This document shows positions 49,100-62,204 of a stretch of DNA of 64,000 nt, in pieces (position 1 is the stretch's first letter; every line of letters starts with the position of its first letter). Made by a program: the position numbers and the translations under genes. Location of the stretch: contig QAOA01005809.1 in NCBI GenBank assembly GCA_003255065.1, positions 110,684 to 174,683 on the forward strand. The letters run 5' to 3'. The notes under the pieces are model-generated. The model was not told the origin of the DNA. It saw only the letters and a list, made by a program, of their open reading frames with translations, and did not search any database. The stretch is from Cercis canadensis (Eukaryota > Streptophyta > Magnoliopsida > Fabales > Fabaceae).

Positions 49100-51290
49100 G
49101 GTACATGTAGCCTCAATCTACAGCTACTTAGTTACACCTAACATTGACTTAACATGAATGTGTATATCTATGTGCATTACAGCTTGGCAAGTTATTATTA
49201 AACTAGCATAGATAGTGAATCAATCAAAACGTTCTAGCATATTACTAGCAACTCAACCATAGTACTTAATGCAGCTCAACTACAGCTTGGTCTCCATTGT
49301 TGGCTGCTCCATTATGTCGCAGTTTAAGTATTTATCTACTAGGAATGTCAAATTCCTCAGAATAGTTTTGTAAATTTCCTGTATCTCCATGAGTCCCAAT
49401 TAATCAGTCTCTAAATTGATCAGAATTTTTCATTCTCATATTTTCATTATAGAAACTCTTAATGCAAGAGTCATATTAGTTTGCTCCTGCTAAGAATAAC
49501 TAGCTGATCAGTCATACGATCAAGCCACCCAAGTGTATCCTCATTGCTCACCTCATTGCTCACTGAACAAGTAGGAAAGCCACATTTTGGAGGAAACTTA
49601 GTTGATTCCCTGGGTCTTGGCATCAGTTTTTTTTTTTTTTTGCATAAATAAGGAATATTACAATGTTTCCACTCAATAAATTCCTGAGTGTCAATTACAT
49701 CATAAAGAAAGAAGTGATACCCAAAAATTTAGCTCTGTAGTGGATTATGTTTTCCACTGGCAAAGATAATGCACAAGGATCTCACTAATCAGAAATAGTA
49801 TTGAACACAACATGACAAACAAGCAAGGTTCTCAACAACAGAATCTAATGATAGAATGAATCAATTATGGACACAAAACTGGAAGGCAATAGCTATTATG
49901 TCATGAACTTTTATTGCAACTGGTTGGAACATGAAATTTAAATGTAAATAAAAAAGGCATTAAATTCTTAAATAGTGAAGACATTAATTCTCTATATTAC
50001 ATCATACCAACACACAGACAATCCTCCAAAATTATGATATAAAAGCTGATTAGTTTTCAGGGGAAGAATGAAAGAATGAAACACCACTTATTAGAAGCAT
50101 AACTATTCCATGTCATTTCATAGAGGAAGAGGAAATGAAGCAGACATAATTGTAAAATACTTTTTTTTTTGGATAAAGACATAATTGTAAAATGTTACAC
50201 CAATATGAAAATTTGCCTGCTTTCTATATGTAAGTCAATAACATCCACTTGCAGCAGAACTACTCAGCAAATTCGACATTAATAACCCAAATCATATGAG
50301 GATGAAGTACTCCACATATGACTATAAAAAAAATAAAATAAAAAAAAGACACTGATATAATTAAACTATGTATCCTCTGTGTGCTAAAAAGACAGACAGA
50401 CAACAAACCTTACAGACAAGTTCAATTGAAAGACTCATTACCTTGTTGCCGTAACTTGGAATATTTCAACCACATATTATACATTCTAGAGGGGTCAGTG
50501 GAAGATAATGACCTGACGTACTACCAAATTTGCTTACATGTGTTTAGATCAGAGCACAAGATTTCCATGCCCAAAAGTTTCTTTGATCAACTGATTCATC
50601 TCTAGTGGCTTCATCGGTGAGATGGTGCTCTTTGCCATAGGCAGTCATAATAGATTTGGTAAGTTTACACCATCCCAAGTTATTATTAGCATTCAACTTC
50701 ATGCCAATTAGTTGATCTAGAAATTTCTAGATTGAAGCAAACTTCAAAAGCTATGAGAGGCTCAACAGCAATTAGAAGCAAGCAATGCTACCATGCAACA
50801 ATGGGAAACCACAAAATTCACAAAAGCAGTGAGTTGCAACTTGTCCAAATTATAATCACCAAACTTATCTAGACTATAAAACAGATTATCAGGGTCACAT
50901 AATCAACTATTGCAGATCATAGCTGGTTTAAGTGACAAGTTTTTAGGACTATATGTCTTAGTATTCAGCCAGCCAGATTTTGTAAAGTTATCTCGTTGTG
51001 CTGGTTGGTCAGCAGAAATTGGGAAATTGAGACATCAGCAGCAGACACAGATTTCAATTTCAGAACTGGACAACTACCTAAACTCTAAACAAGTTGATAC
51101 TTTTAAAACAATTAGAATCCCAGGAATTAACAACGAGTAGGGGAAAGAGAAAAGATTACCTCGAAAGCGAACAACATAAGCGAAACTGCAAGACTTGTTT
51201 CACAAAAACCAAGTTTCCATCAAGATTCTCAGCATTACACAATTAAAATATGTTACAACACCTAAGGAAGCTCCAGTGGCACAATTAAAA
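49100..51290. other. Interior of CACTA-2 without recognised content
   Basis: I see no conserved protein, only AT-rich sequence resembling introns of captured genes. A poly-T run lies at 49,628-49,641. The short frames at 50,381 and 50,910 have no recognisable motif. Confidence 0.5.
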
Positions 51291-51299
51291 TATGTGTGT

Positions 51300-51400
51300 C
51301 TCAACTTGTAGGACAAACCTCTTCTCCAAGTGCACCCTTGTAGGAATCAACAACAGGTTTTGGACTGAGACCTAACTTCTGAAAACAAATGAAGGAATAA
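51300..51400 (-). pseudogene. Possible captured exon in CACTA-2
   Basis: The minus-strand frame reads QKLGLSPKPVVDSYKGALGE before EV. It follows a possible acceptor. The family is not recognised and the exon limits are uncertain. Confidence 0.3.
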
Positions 51401-52351
51401 ATGAAGCACCAGAGTCTCAACCCAATAAATGAAGGGAAAATGCCTATCCTGCAACAAGGTGAAAGCATATGAATACATAGCAATATTATGGTATCAATTA
51501 TCATGGAATGGAAGTGTATTATAATTTTAAGACTAAACCAACAGATTATCAGGTTAAGCATAATGTGGTAGCTGATCTAAGCAACATATAATCAATTCAT
51601 GTAATGTAATGTAATGCTCATGCTGTGATGCTGTATAAATAAGCAACATATAATAACTTGGTCAATGTCTAACTTGGCAATCAAAATCATAAAGTCAACG
51701 CTAATTTGCTATGGTAGCAGTAGTAAAATAGATTTTGAATAAAATTGGTGTATGAGGAGACATGAAAGACACCAAACTGAAGTTCTGCCATATATATTAG
51801 TATTGAATACACAACACTGGATTTTTAGTAAAAACAAAAATTAACACCAAAAGGGGAATAGATAACATCAATGACAGCTATTAAAACCATTAGGCAATTT
51901 CTTCAATCAATCTAAGATATTCATTGACTACATAAGACAAGCCATAGCCTAGAGGAGAAACAACTAAAATGGCAACAGAAGGGAGCAAATAGCATGTAGT
52001 CAATGCATAATATAGACTAATTTAGAGTAAATAAGATGTAACGAAATAGTATGTAGTTAAAACACGAGCATCTGGAGCATAAGCATGAATCCCACAGGCC
52101 ATATTGCGAACAGTATCATATTGTTCCAAATTAAGCGGCTGGTATAAATATTGCAAGCAAAACTAAAGAAATTCAATAGAAAGTGGGAAAAACTATTCAT
52201 TCTATTTTTATCAGAAAGCCAATCTTGTACATAAATCATGGATTCCACGTGCAGAAAATCTAAAGAAATTCAACATTGATGGAGCATCTAAAGGAATCCA
52301 AAGGAATGCTGGAGCAGGGTAGCTTTTAGGGATCAATATACAGGGTTTTAC

Positions 52352-52500
52352 CTCAGGGAAAATTCTAAATGGGTCCGTGAAGGTGAAGGAAGAGGCCACA
52401 ACAGCAATGAAGAGCAAAGAGAATGAAAAGGGTTTGAGTCGAAGAAGACTGCCTAGGGCAGAAAATATTTTGATTTCTGATTTGAGAGAGTGAAATGCGA
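52352..52500 (-). pseudogene. Captured first exon (leader plus signal-peptide-like segment) in CACTA-2
   Basis: The minus strand gives a CT-rich leader, then a frame RLKPFSFSLLFIAVVASSFT, then DPFRIFPE, ending at a donor CCTGAG|GTAAAAC near 52,351. The hydrophobic run is like a signal peptide or membrane anchor. It sits just inside the subterminal array, as the leader exon does in CACTA-1. The source gene is unknown. Confidence 0.4.
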
Positions 52501-52762
52501 AGGGGAAGGGCCGGAGATGTTTTACAAGATTCCAACGGTAATAAATTAGAAATTACTATGGAAATACCGTTGGAACCAAGAAAAAAAAAAATACAAAAAA
52601 AAATATTCTAACATATATTTCGTTGAAATTCTTAAAAAAAGAAAAATTGACAATTTCATCAATAATTCTGATGAAAAATTACATTAGAATTACCGTTAGA
52701 ATTTTATTTATTAAAATTTTTTAAAAATTCTAACAGTATTTTATTCTGTTGAAAATCAATCT

Positions 52763-52813
<51 letters not shown>

Positions 52814-53000
52814 NGTAGTGTTTAATGGTTTATTAAGCTATTTCTCTGTGCTCAATCTATAATTTATCAGAGAATTAGTTCTCAAGCTTAAAGAACTAGT
52901 TCTTAATCAGACCTATTATTGAATTAATTTATATCAAATATGCTTTTTGTAATAATTTTTAAATATTCTTATTAACCCCCCTCCTCCCTTTTATGAATAG

Positions 53001-53573
53001 ATCCTGCAACCTTTAAATACTTTTACTTCTATTGGGAAGACGGGAGAAATACTTTAGAAAATAGAAAAGGGGAAAATCACTAATCCAGTGTGACTCGTGA
53101 CTCATCTCATCCTTAAGGCATAATAAATACAATTTTCCTGTCTATTTTCAAAACCTATGTAGATTTCCATTGAACTTTGAAAAATACTACAACTTACTTC
53201 AATATGTTAAGTTAATCGTTAAATCATAGTCAAAAGGAGTGAAAATTATATAAAATATTCATAATACTCTTTATTAACACAGTTAAGTTCTGGCAATAGT
53301 TATTATGGTTAAATTCTAACTGCCTAGTAAATTTTAAAATTGTTCTAGACTTGTTGGCAAAATTTTAGTTGCAAATATTTCATTTTCAACTACTAGCTTA
53401 CCCTCGCCTTCTTTATAAACTACATTTGATTAGATCATATCATAGTATTATCGATATAAAATTATTCCTTTTTACACCAATCGTCAAGCTTTTTTTATCC
53501 TGGTGTAAATGGTTGGTTTTTTTTTTTTTTTTTCTTGTTATTTTTAATATGGGTATTGCTATATTACCAATAT
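53001..53573. other. Intergenic, no feature found
   Basis: It is AT-rich with a poly-T run (53,517-53,533). No gene or repeat is recognised. Confidence 0.55.
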
Positions 53574-53970
53574 GCTACAATTCATTAAGAGAAATGGTAA
53601 ATCGACCAATCTGTTCCCTTAAGATGAAGCTAGTAGGTTTTTATTATTTATTTATTTTTTTTATTTTCTTCCCTTTTGCACAAAAAAGAAAAAAGAAGTT
53701 ATGAGCATATGATTCAAGTGTCTAATTAGTTCAATTACTTTAGACATTTAAACCATATAAGAGAAACAACAATGATGCCAGATAAATGCTCCACCAATGT
53801 GACTCGCACGTGGAATTCCTTTCTTGTATCTTAACAAGCAATACTGTTAAAAGTACTCAAGAAAGTAGTAAGTAAGAATTTCTCCAACTGTGATACTGGC
53901 ATTTAAAAAAGTGACACTTAGCTTTTGAGACACGAAATAAAAAATACTTGTCCAAATATAGAGAATTTTT
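53574..53970. repeat. Ankyrin-gene upstream repeat, copy A (partial)
   Basis: It shares ACAATTCATTAAGAGAAATG and GATGCCAGATAAATGCTCCA and further blocks with copies B (54,512) and C (61,686). It is the most diverged and shortest copy, ending near CTTGTCCAAATATA. Confidence 0.85.
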
Positions 53971-54511
53971 ATGCTATTATTCCTCAAAACTTAATTTTTC
54001 ACATAAATGATTCTTATTTTAATGCTTCTTATGAAGCTCTGGCAAAGTCAAAGTGATTTCATGTGAGTGAAAACATTTGAACAGTAATTAAGGTACATAA
54101 ATTTGCCAGCAAAAAAAAAAGTTCTATTATACATAAACTTTATCTTATAACTTTGAAATTTGTGTAATTTTTGCTAGTGTTTAGCTATTTTGACTTACAT
54201 TAAGTTGTTCTTATTGACTAGAGCTTCGGAATGAGATAAAAAATCATGATTAATTTGATCCAAAATAAAATTTTTGAGTCGGATATGGTAGCACTACCTC
54301 CTTCTTCAGAGAGGTGGTAGCATAACAATTCCGAATTTTGTAGCATGTGGAAAAGTGGCAAAGTTTCTTCTTTCACTTTCTCTTTGGGACACGAAATAAA
54401 ATAATTTCCTGTCTTACCTCGCTTCTATTTCAACACTGGGTTAATGTTGGAACCGATTCCTGGAACAAAACCCCAACACTCAACTTAGTTTAACTTATTA
54501 TTAGGAAATTC

Positions 54512-55740
54512 ATAGCTACAATTCATTAAGAGAAATGGTAAATCTACCAATCTGTTCCCTTAAGATGAAGTTATTTTTTTTTTTTTTTATAAATTTTCTT
54601 CCCTTTTGCACAAAAATAAAAAGAGTTATGAGCATATAATTCAAGTTTCTAATTAGTTCAATTACTTTAGACGTTTAAACCAAATAAGAGAAACAACAAT
54701 GATGCCAGATAAATGCTCCACAAATGTGACTCGCATGTAGAGTTCCTTTCTTGTATCATAACAAGTGTAATACTTTTAAAAGTTCAAGAATTTTTCCAAG
54801 TGATGTTGGCATTTGAAAAAGTGGCACTTTGCCTTTGAGACAAGAAACAAAAAATACTTGTCTAAATATTTTCCTCCCTATATACTTTGCTTCTATTCCA
54901 ATTAAAGTACTAATGTAAGACTACGTACAAGAAATATATTTGTGAATTATTCACAAAGTAGTATAAAACACTTTGATTGTAGTGATTCTTTCAATAGAGA
55001 GTATCAACAAACAGCAAGTGAGCCTTCCTCTTTTATTGAGCACCGCAGCAATTTTGGTTAGCCCTCAACTCTTCATTGTATTGCATATATGTTCTGATGC
55101 CTTTTCTATATCTTATTATATTTATTATATTCTTTGTTGTTGATTTTTTTTTTTTNTTTGGTGTAACTATATTCTTTGTTGTTTAGTCTTTAGTGTCAAT
55201 GCAATTGACTAGTTGACTGAAATAAGAAAGTCCCATTCCACCTTTATTCAATAGCTACAAATTTCTTATATATCAATTTCTTATTCTTTAGCAATATAAT
55301 ATATCTTCCTTTCTAACAGCACTTAGTCGGATCCTCTCAATCAAATTAGCAAAGCCATATATACAAATTTCCACATCTTCATTAGCGAGAAAATTTGCTT
55401 ACATGAATATATGCATAATATAATGTGATTGCTATCCTACCATCTTCATTTTTCGGGGTAGCGTTACCCCCTAGCCAGTTGGTGGGTGGGACTCAGTGAA
55501 TTTAGTGTCATTGCATAGATTTTGAAAAGTTAAGTCACTCAATATTTCTTATAAAATGCAAGAACATTAACATAATATAAAAAAGTTATGTTTATATTGC
55601 ACTTTTTAAAAAGTAATGTTTTTTAGCACATTTTTTTTTATATCGCATCATTCTTATATTTTTATAAATGATTGTTTGTTTTAACACATATTGAGTAATT
55701 CACTTTTTTGAGATTTTTACAATTATACTAAATTCACTAG
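54512..55740. repeat. Ankyrin-gene upstream repeat, copy B
   Basis: It is collinear with copy C (61,686-62,818) over about 1.1 kb, including TTTTTCGGGGTAGCGTTACC at 55,450 and the ATATTTCTTAT/TATTGCA blocks. It ends about 600 bases before the ankyrin gene ATG. An N occurs at 55,156. Confidence 0.88.
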
Positions 55741-56280
55741 ATGAGTCACACATGAACCTACTCAACTGGCTGGAGGGTAGTGCTACTTCTAAAATTAGTG
55801 GCGGATCCAAAGATTTTAACTAGTGGGGGTAAAAAATAGATGATAAATATTTTTGTCAAAAAAAAAATTATAAATATGCATTAGCAACAACAATATAAAA
55901 TACACAAGCTATAATGTGGTTTGGTTTTAATGTGAAACCTACATCCACAAATGAAAAATAAGAATTAATTTACTTAGCAAAAAATGGGAGATTACAAAAT
56001 GGCTAAATGGGCGGTGCTGTGGTAGGGATTTGGGCTATGTGGGGGCAGCTTTCAAATTTCTATAGGGGCAAAAAACATTTATAACATATATTGATTTAAA
56101 TGTTTTTTACTAATTACCCTCACACTAATGTACATGGATCCTGCCCAAAATGAGGTGGTAGGATAGCAAATACCTTATATAATATAATACTGTCTCTTTT
56201 ATTCTGTGCCAACAAATTAATTGATTTATTCTTCTAGTTAATTATATAATATGGTTTATTTATACATGGGTTAATTACGT
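55741..56280. other. Proximal upstream region of the ankyrin gene, copy-B specific
   Basis: This part is absent from copy C. It contains TTAGTGGCGGATCCAAAGAT at about 55,796, a string common in plant repeats, so it may be an inserted element. No ends were identified. Confidence 0.4.
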
Positions 56281-56333
56281 ACAGGCCGAAGGGAATTAAT
56301 TAATTAACTTGTGCTTATCCGGCAATATTCATA

Positions 56334-59300
56334 ATGCCTGTGGCTGATGGGACAAGTAGAATATCCAAGATAGATGCGGTAAAGAAAAGAGATGATCAGG
56401 CAGCTTTAATGGCAGCCGAGAAAGAAGAAACTGTAGCTCCACCAGAGGGGAACATTCCCGAGAACACTAAGAGCGTGCCAGAACATGAAGTTAACAAAGA
56501 TTATAATTCGCTAAGTTATGCATATTGTTTAGGTAAAGGCCAGTGCGACACTAGGAACTTGAATGTCAATGACATTAAAGCGAAGAAGACCCTCTTTGGA
56601 AACACTGCTCTGCACATCGCAGCTAGATACGGGATCAATGAAGTGGTAGAGAAGATAGCTGAATGTGACAAAGAAGAGTGGTTCGACTCCGAAAACTCAA
56701 ACGAAGACATTGCAACTCATGTTGCTGCTAGGGCAGGGCAAATCTCTACGCTGCAAACGCTATTGGCAGTTTATGTTCAGTATTGGCATGATGAGGGAAC
56801 AGCTGAGGAACACATCCGCAGAAGCGTCATTCGCGCCGTACTGACAAGATCAAATAAGCAGGGAAATACTATCTTCCACGAAGCCTTGATCAGTGGTGGC
56901 CAGAAGGGGGCTGCCATTTTCGAAGCTCTTGCTTCACCCGTAACGATAAAAAACAAGGAAGATAGCCAGCCGTTTTATTTATCAGACGATTATGTTTATG
57001 GACATGAAGTGTCATTGAAAGTTAACAAGGATGGCAAGTCACCATTGTACTTGGCCATTGAATTTGGCTACAAGCAACTTGTTGAACAACTTTTGGAAAA
57101 ATGCCAGGACCATATTCCTACAGGGAAATCACCTCTTCTTCCAGCAATTGTCAAACAGGATTTAGGTAACTGCCGAAATCACCCCTTATTAGTAGATTAT
57201 ATAGAACTTCCGACCCATGTGCATAAAACTATTTATGTTTAGAAAAGGTGAAGTCAACACACTAAACTTTAAAAGACCTTCTATTCATTTGACTATTAGT
57301 ATATGGACAAAAATTGCATGTGCTGGTCTTGTAATGTCATTAAAATGTTATTTAATCACTTGTATCTCTAATTAGCACTTAATTTGCATGAAGAACTTTT
57401 ACTTTCCATGAAGTTTCTACTCCTAATTGATCTAGCTAAGTGTTAATTCGGGATTAAATTAATTAAATCATATTTGAATGACATTATATAACCGGCACAT
57501 GTCATTTTGGTTAATAATCCAATGGTCAAATTGATGGAAGGTCTTTTGTACACAAAATGTATAGTTTAGAGTATTGATTACAGTTTTCCAAAAAAAACTC
57601 AAGGGGTTTTATGTACATGGGCCAAAGTTAAAAAGAAGTTCCTTATTATTATTATTATTATTATTAAAATACAGATTGCTGCTTTGCATGCATGCCTTGC
57701 TTCTTCATCAATAAATCACATATGCATAAGAAAATTTGCAATATATGTCCATCCTGATCTCTTGATGACATTTTTGCCCATTCCAAATTTTAATTTGTCT
57801 GATATTAATTGGTTGTTAACATAACATGAGCACATGATTGGATGCGGATGTGGGTAGCAAACAAGAAATTATAAGCCAAGTAAGTGTAAAGATTTTAATA
57901 CGTAATTTATTGGTTCCTGTGACACATGCGGAACACACACACACAATAAGTAATTTAGAACAAAAGCGAAAATTAGACAAGATTTTAATAAGTTAATTAA
58001 AGCGAACATTATATGTACTTGTGGAGACTTACGTGGTTGATAATTGTTGTTTTATTCAATATATATGGCAGATATGCTAGACATTATACTGAGCCATAAA
58101 GCGGAATGGATACATTTAAAGGATGATCAAGGATGGCTTCCTCTTCATTATGCTGCATATTTTGGTTATCTTGATGGTGTTTGTTCCTTACTAAATAAAT
58201 GTACTTCTTGCACCCTTATAATGGAAAACAAATATGGCTTGTACCCTCTTCATCTGGCATCGTATGGAGGTCATGTTGAAGTATTTAAGGAGTTGCTAAT
58301 TTATTGTCTGGATCCCTACGAGGTGCTTAACAGGAAGGGCCAAAATGTTCTTCACATTGCAGCTGAAAATGGAAAGCATAATGTGGTAAGCTACATCCTC
58401 CAAGTTCCTGAACTTGAGAATATGATAAATGAGAAAGACGAGGAAGGAAATACTCCCTTGCACTTGGCTGCTCGTTTTTTCTGCGCAAAAGTTGTTCATA
58501 CCCTAACATGGGACAAGAGGGTTGATCTTACTATAGTTAACGCAAGAAAACAAACAGCTCTTGACGTTGCTGCAGAGGCTATGAAAGAAAATCCAACTCT
58601 TCGAGAGGTAACTAGCACTATACGTACAACAATACATGAAACTTAATTTAAGAAAAAAGATTTGAGTCTTTTCTGAAAAATAATCTCTAGGTACTAAACC
58701 TTTGATTATATCATAGTTTAGTGCCACATGTGATTAATACATAGATAAATATGTGATTTATTGTTATGCGTTAGCTATATTTAGCTTCTTTTTTGTTTTA
58801 ACATATATAATTTATGTTTTATTAGTTGGAAAAACTAGATTTTGTTTTCTTTGGGTTCTTGCAGCGACTAACTTGGTCTGCGTTAAGATCACCTAAAACA
58901 GCGCGAAGACATCCTCAAAGTAAAATTAACAAGACAGAAAGCTCTAACGAGGTCCCTAGTGAAAGTAAAGAAGCTTTTTTGAAGGGGAAATACCAGGAGC
59001 AAGGCGCAAAATCTGAACTATTTAAAGATAGAATCGAAACTCTTATAGTGGTTTCCACTCTTATAGTGACGGTGACATTTGCAGCTGGTATTCAATTTCC
59101 CGGTGGCAACAGTGATACTGGCCAGGCAAAACTACTAAAAAAGGGAATGTTTCAACTGTACATTATCAGCATCACAATATCTATGTATGGATCCCTTATT
59201 GCTACTATCATACTCTTTCTGGCTCGTCTTGGAGATATCACTTTGTTGAATCTGGCACTTAAATTTGCAATGCCACTTCTGGGAATCACTCTCACCACCC

Positions 59301-59530
59301 TATCAGTGGCTTTCTTGGCTGCTGTCTATCTTGTTATAAGCAAACTCACTTGGCTGGCCACCATTTTTCTGCTCATGAGTGTCATCTTCGTTTTCATGGT
59401 TGTGTCAATTTACATACTCCTTTTGCTACCTTCGCCATCAACCATTCCAATTGTCCGGAACATGTCTTACTATCCATTTCTGCTACTAGCATGGTTGGAT
59501 GAAGATGCAAAAGTGACGCCAATAACTTAA
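56334..59530 (+). CDS. Ankyrin-repeat PGG-domain membrane protein (ACD6/ITN1-like), intact
   Basis: Three exons: 56,334-57,165, 58,072-58,607 and 58,865-59,530, with donors TTTAG|GTAACT and GAGAG|GTAACT and acceptors ATGGCAG|AT and TTGCAG|CG; joined they give 677 residues. The N-terminal 75 residues are charged. Ankyrin repeats follow (TALHIAARYGINEVVEKI, ATHVAARAGQISTLQTLL, SPLYLAIEFGYKQLVEQLL, LPLHYAAYFGYLDGV, YPLHLASYGGHVEVFKELL, NVLHIAAENGKHNVVSYIL, TPLHLAARF). The PGG domain starts near residue 510 and contains FAAGIQFPGG, with four membrane helices to about residue 665. Relatives act at the plasma membrane in salicylate-linked defence (ACD6) and salt/ABA responses (ITN1). All frames agree. 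Intron 1 carries a foldback MITE. Confidence 0.92.
57259..57572. mobile_element. Foldback MITE in intron 1 of the ankyrin gene
   Basis: 57,259-57,338 and the reverse complement of about 57,491-57,572 align over about 80 bases (AAAAGACCTTCTATTCATTT against AAAAGACCTTCCATCAATTT; GCATGTGCTGG against ACATGTGCCGG). The ends are ACACTAAAC and GTTTAGAGT. The target duplication is not clear. No coding capacity. Confidence 0.72.
57643..57666. repeat. (ATT)n microsatellite
   Basis: About eight units of ATT lie in ankyrin intron 1. Confidence 0.9.
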
Positions 59531-60762
59531 GCTTTGCAAGATTGGATGGTTGGCAAGTAAGAGAGTTTGAGTACTAGTTTTAGATATTCAAATAAAGGAG
59601 GAAGCATTTGAAGTTTGTTATATTGTATTGACTTTTTTTTTTTTTTGTTATGTTTGAAGTTAATTGTATTATTTTGTTTATTTTATGTCAAAGTGTGTAT
59701 GATTATCATTTTATGAAAGTGAATTCTATTTGTCTATTAATCAAGGTACGTAAGCTGAACTTTGCTTGCTGTCCTCTTACTCTTTTAGCCTACCTTGTGT
59801 AAGTCTCTCGGGTGTCTATGGCAGATCCAATAAATATCCTAATGAAGAGAAGTCTTTTCCAATCTTCCACTAAGACGGGTATCATCACGACAACTAAATT
59901 TGTCCGGTAAACTACTCGAGACTCCCCATGGTTTAATAAAAGGAAGGGTAGATTTTCTCTTCATCCGGGGGTTTTCTTGGAAATTAATCTAGAAAAACAA
60001 TGGTGGAGTTTTTAAGGGGCATAGTGGGCATCAACCGTGTCCCCCCAAAATAAAGACCAATGCTAGTCTTTTTCTTTATATCTATAAATATTATAAGGAA
60101 ACAACTATAATGCAATTTGTTGCTGAAATGCAACAACTGACAGGTACATGTGGCTGCTTTGTATTGGGTGACTGATGCAAGGAAAATTTTTGTGTACTCG
60201 TGTAACAGGTAATTTGACTTATTACAAAAATGGCACATAATTATATTGAAATTGTGTTATTGTCAAAGAAGTTATAATAATTATAAAATAATGCCCACAT
60301 AAAATTTTTCACTAATTACAAATCAACCCCAATGTATGTGGCATTATAGAAATGAGATTGCAATAAAGTAGAAAAAAATTTAAATGTTAAATTAATTTTT
60401 TTTTGTCTCTTTCAATTTGTTACTAATTAACTTCAATTAAAAATTAAGATAGGATGCCAATAAAAAAAAAAAAATTAAGATAGGATGAATGCTTTGTAAA
60501 AGAAAATGTGAGTAACATTGTTGATAACAATTTTAATTTCTCTTAGAATGCTATAATAAGGATACTTTTTTCAATTAAATTTGATTACTGTCAAATAAAA
60601 AAAATAACCCAAACTATGGTACTGAAATGTGCATGATTTGATTTAGGTGTAGTATTAATTAGTATATGAGGACTATGCTAAAAAATTTACCAATGTGCCT
60701 ACTTTATTTTACTTGAGTAATTACATTTATAACCACATAGTATTTAAAATATGGTACTAGAA

Positions 60763-60793
<31 letters not shown>

Positions 60794-61685
60794 TGATATT
60801 GAACAAAGTAACACTTACAATTTTGAAAGTTCTTGAAACTTGCTTTTGAAATTAATTACAAACAAAGCTTTAATACGTAGGAGAGAAGGGACTTTGAAGG
60901 ATTATGAAAAGTTTTCTAACTTAGGCTTTGAAACTTTTGAAAATCTAAGACTAAGGAGAACTTGCTTCTAAAAGCTTACAAAGAGAACAAAGGCTTAAGA
61001 TGTGGAAAGTTTATGATATTATATATAAATGAGACATATATTAGTAAATAACCATATATATAACATCTATGATCCAAGATTGATAGAATAACTAGTATAC
61101 TAGTTTAATAGTTTCATGGTTTAAAGTAAGAGCTCTTATGCTAGTTTCATTAATTTGTGAATATTACACATGTAGATTAGTGTATGTGTGCCATAATTAT
61201 TAGTGAATTTTCTTGTGCTAAAGAATTAAATAAGTGATTACGTACCAAAACCACTTAAAAGTTACAATATTTTTTTTTTATGACTTAAAATTTACACTAA
61301 GATTTAATTTTGTGGACATGTAACAAGTTGTAACACTTTAGAAGTTTTATAAGTTGTAACACTTTAGAAGTTTTATTATGATCTTAGATTCAAAGAATAA
61401 CTTGTATACTACTATAATATGTGACATACTAAAATTATTTGCCACGTTAGCATTTTCGTCTGTTTTCTAACATTTGAGAGACAGAGGGACTAAACTTGTA
61501 ACTTTTGTCAAAATAGAAGGGTTAAATTATTTATTTTTAAAGATGGACATTCACTTTATTAAAATAGGGGACCAAAATTATAATTAGGCCTTTAACTTAT
61601 TATTAAGAAATTCATATTTTCAAAAAAAATTATTTTTATTTGACTTTTTTCTTGACAGAATTGATCCCAAGAAAAATAAACTCAT
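59531..61685. other. Downstream flank of the ankyrin gene and intergenic DNA
   Basis: No gene is seen. An (AT)n run lies at 60,772-60,790. A short direct repeat, ACAAGTTGTAACACTTTAGA, with a second copy directly after it, lies at 61,323-61,372. Confidence 0.6.
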
Positions 61686-62142
61686 AGCTATAATTCATTA
61701 AGAGAAATGGTAAATCTACCAATCCGTTCCCTTAAGATGAAGCTAGTAGGATTTTTTTTCTTTTTTAAATTTTCTTCCCTTTTGCACAAAAAAAAAAAAT
61801 TATGAGCATATGATTCAAGTTTTTAATTAGTTCAATTACTTCAGACTTTTAAACCAAATAAGAAAAACATCAATGATGCCAGATAAATGCTCCACCAATG
61901 TGACTCGCATGTAGAATTCCTTTCTTGTATCATAACAAGTGTAATACTTTTAAAAGTTCAAGAATTTTTCCAACTGTGATGTTGGCATTTGAAAAAGTGG
62001 CACTTTGCCTTTGAGACAAGAAACAAAAAATACTTGTCTAAATACTTTCCTCCCAATATACTTTGCTTCTATTCCAATTAAAGTACTAATGTAAGACTAA
62101 GTACAAGAAATATATTTGTGAATTATTAACAAAGTAGTAAAC

Positions 62143-62166
62143 AATATATATATATATATAGAGAGA

Positions 62167-62202
<36 letters not shown>
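62143..62202. repeat. Compound (TA)n(GA)n microsatellite
   Basis: TA units run into about 20 GA units. It is inserted relative to copy B, which lacks it. Confidence 0.92.

Positions 62203-62204
<2 letters not shown>

Larger units (their letters stand above)
47903..52820 (-). mobile_element. CACTA (En/Spm) element 2, non-autonomous, carrying gene fragments
   Basis: The left end is CACTAAAACAAATTTCC and the right end reads GTAGTG (CACTAC in reverse). TTT is duplicated at 47,900-47,902 and 52,821-52,823. Just inside both ends are decayed arrays of the same unit as in CACTA-1 (ATTCCGTTGGAATTT-like; 47,930-48,190 and 52,530-52,760). Length is 4.9 kb, close to CACTA-1. Poly-T runs with N at 48,262 and 52,814 make the exact right end uncertain. 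No transposase is seen. Minus-strand exon fragments lie inside, including a TIR1/AFB exon. Confidence 0.74.
46980..53000. repeat. LTR-like repeat split by CACTA-2
   Basis: The left part (46,980-47,902) starts TGTTAGCCCCACAATTTTC and has TTTTGATGATAACAAAATG, a string common near the start of plant copia-type LTRs. The right part (52,821 to about 53,000) ends with TTATTAACCCCCCTCCTCCC, also common near LTR ends. Removing CACTA-2 and one TTT joins the parts. No pol sequence is present, so it would be a solo LTR or fragment. The assignment rests on remembered sequence style only. Confidence 0.35.

Noticed and set aside
50381-51140. Plus-strand frames inside CACTA-2
   Set aside because: They have no conserved motif, splice context or codon signature. 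They are more likely chance frames in intron-like DNA.
53369-53704. 111-codon Phe-rich frame
   Set aside because: It lies partly in upstream repeat copy A and is made of T-rich sequence. The same region is non-coding in copies B and C.
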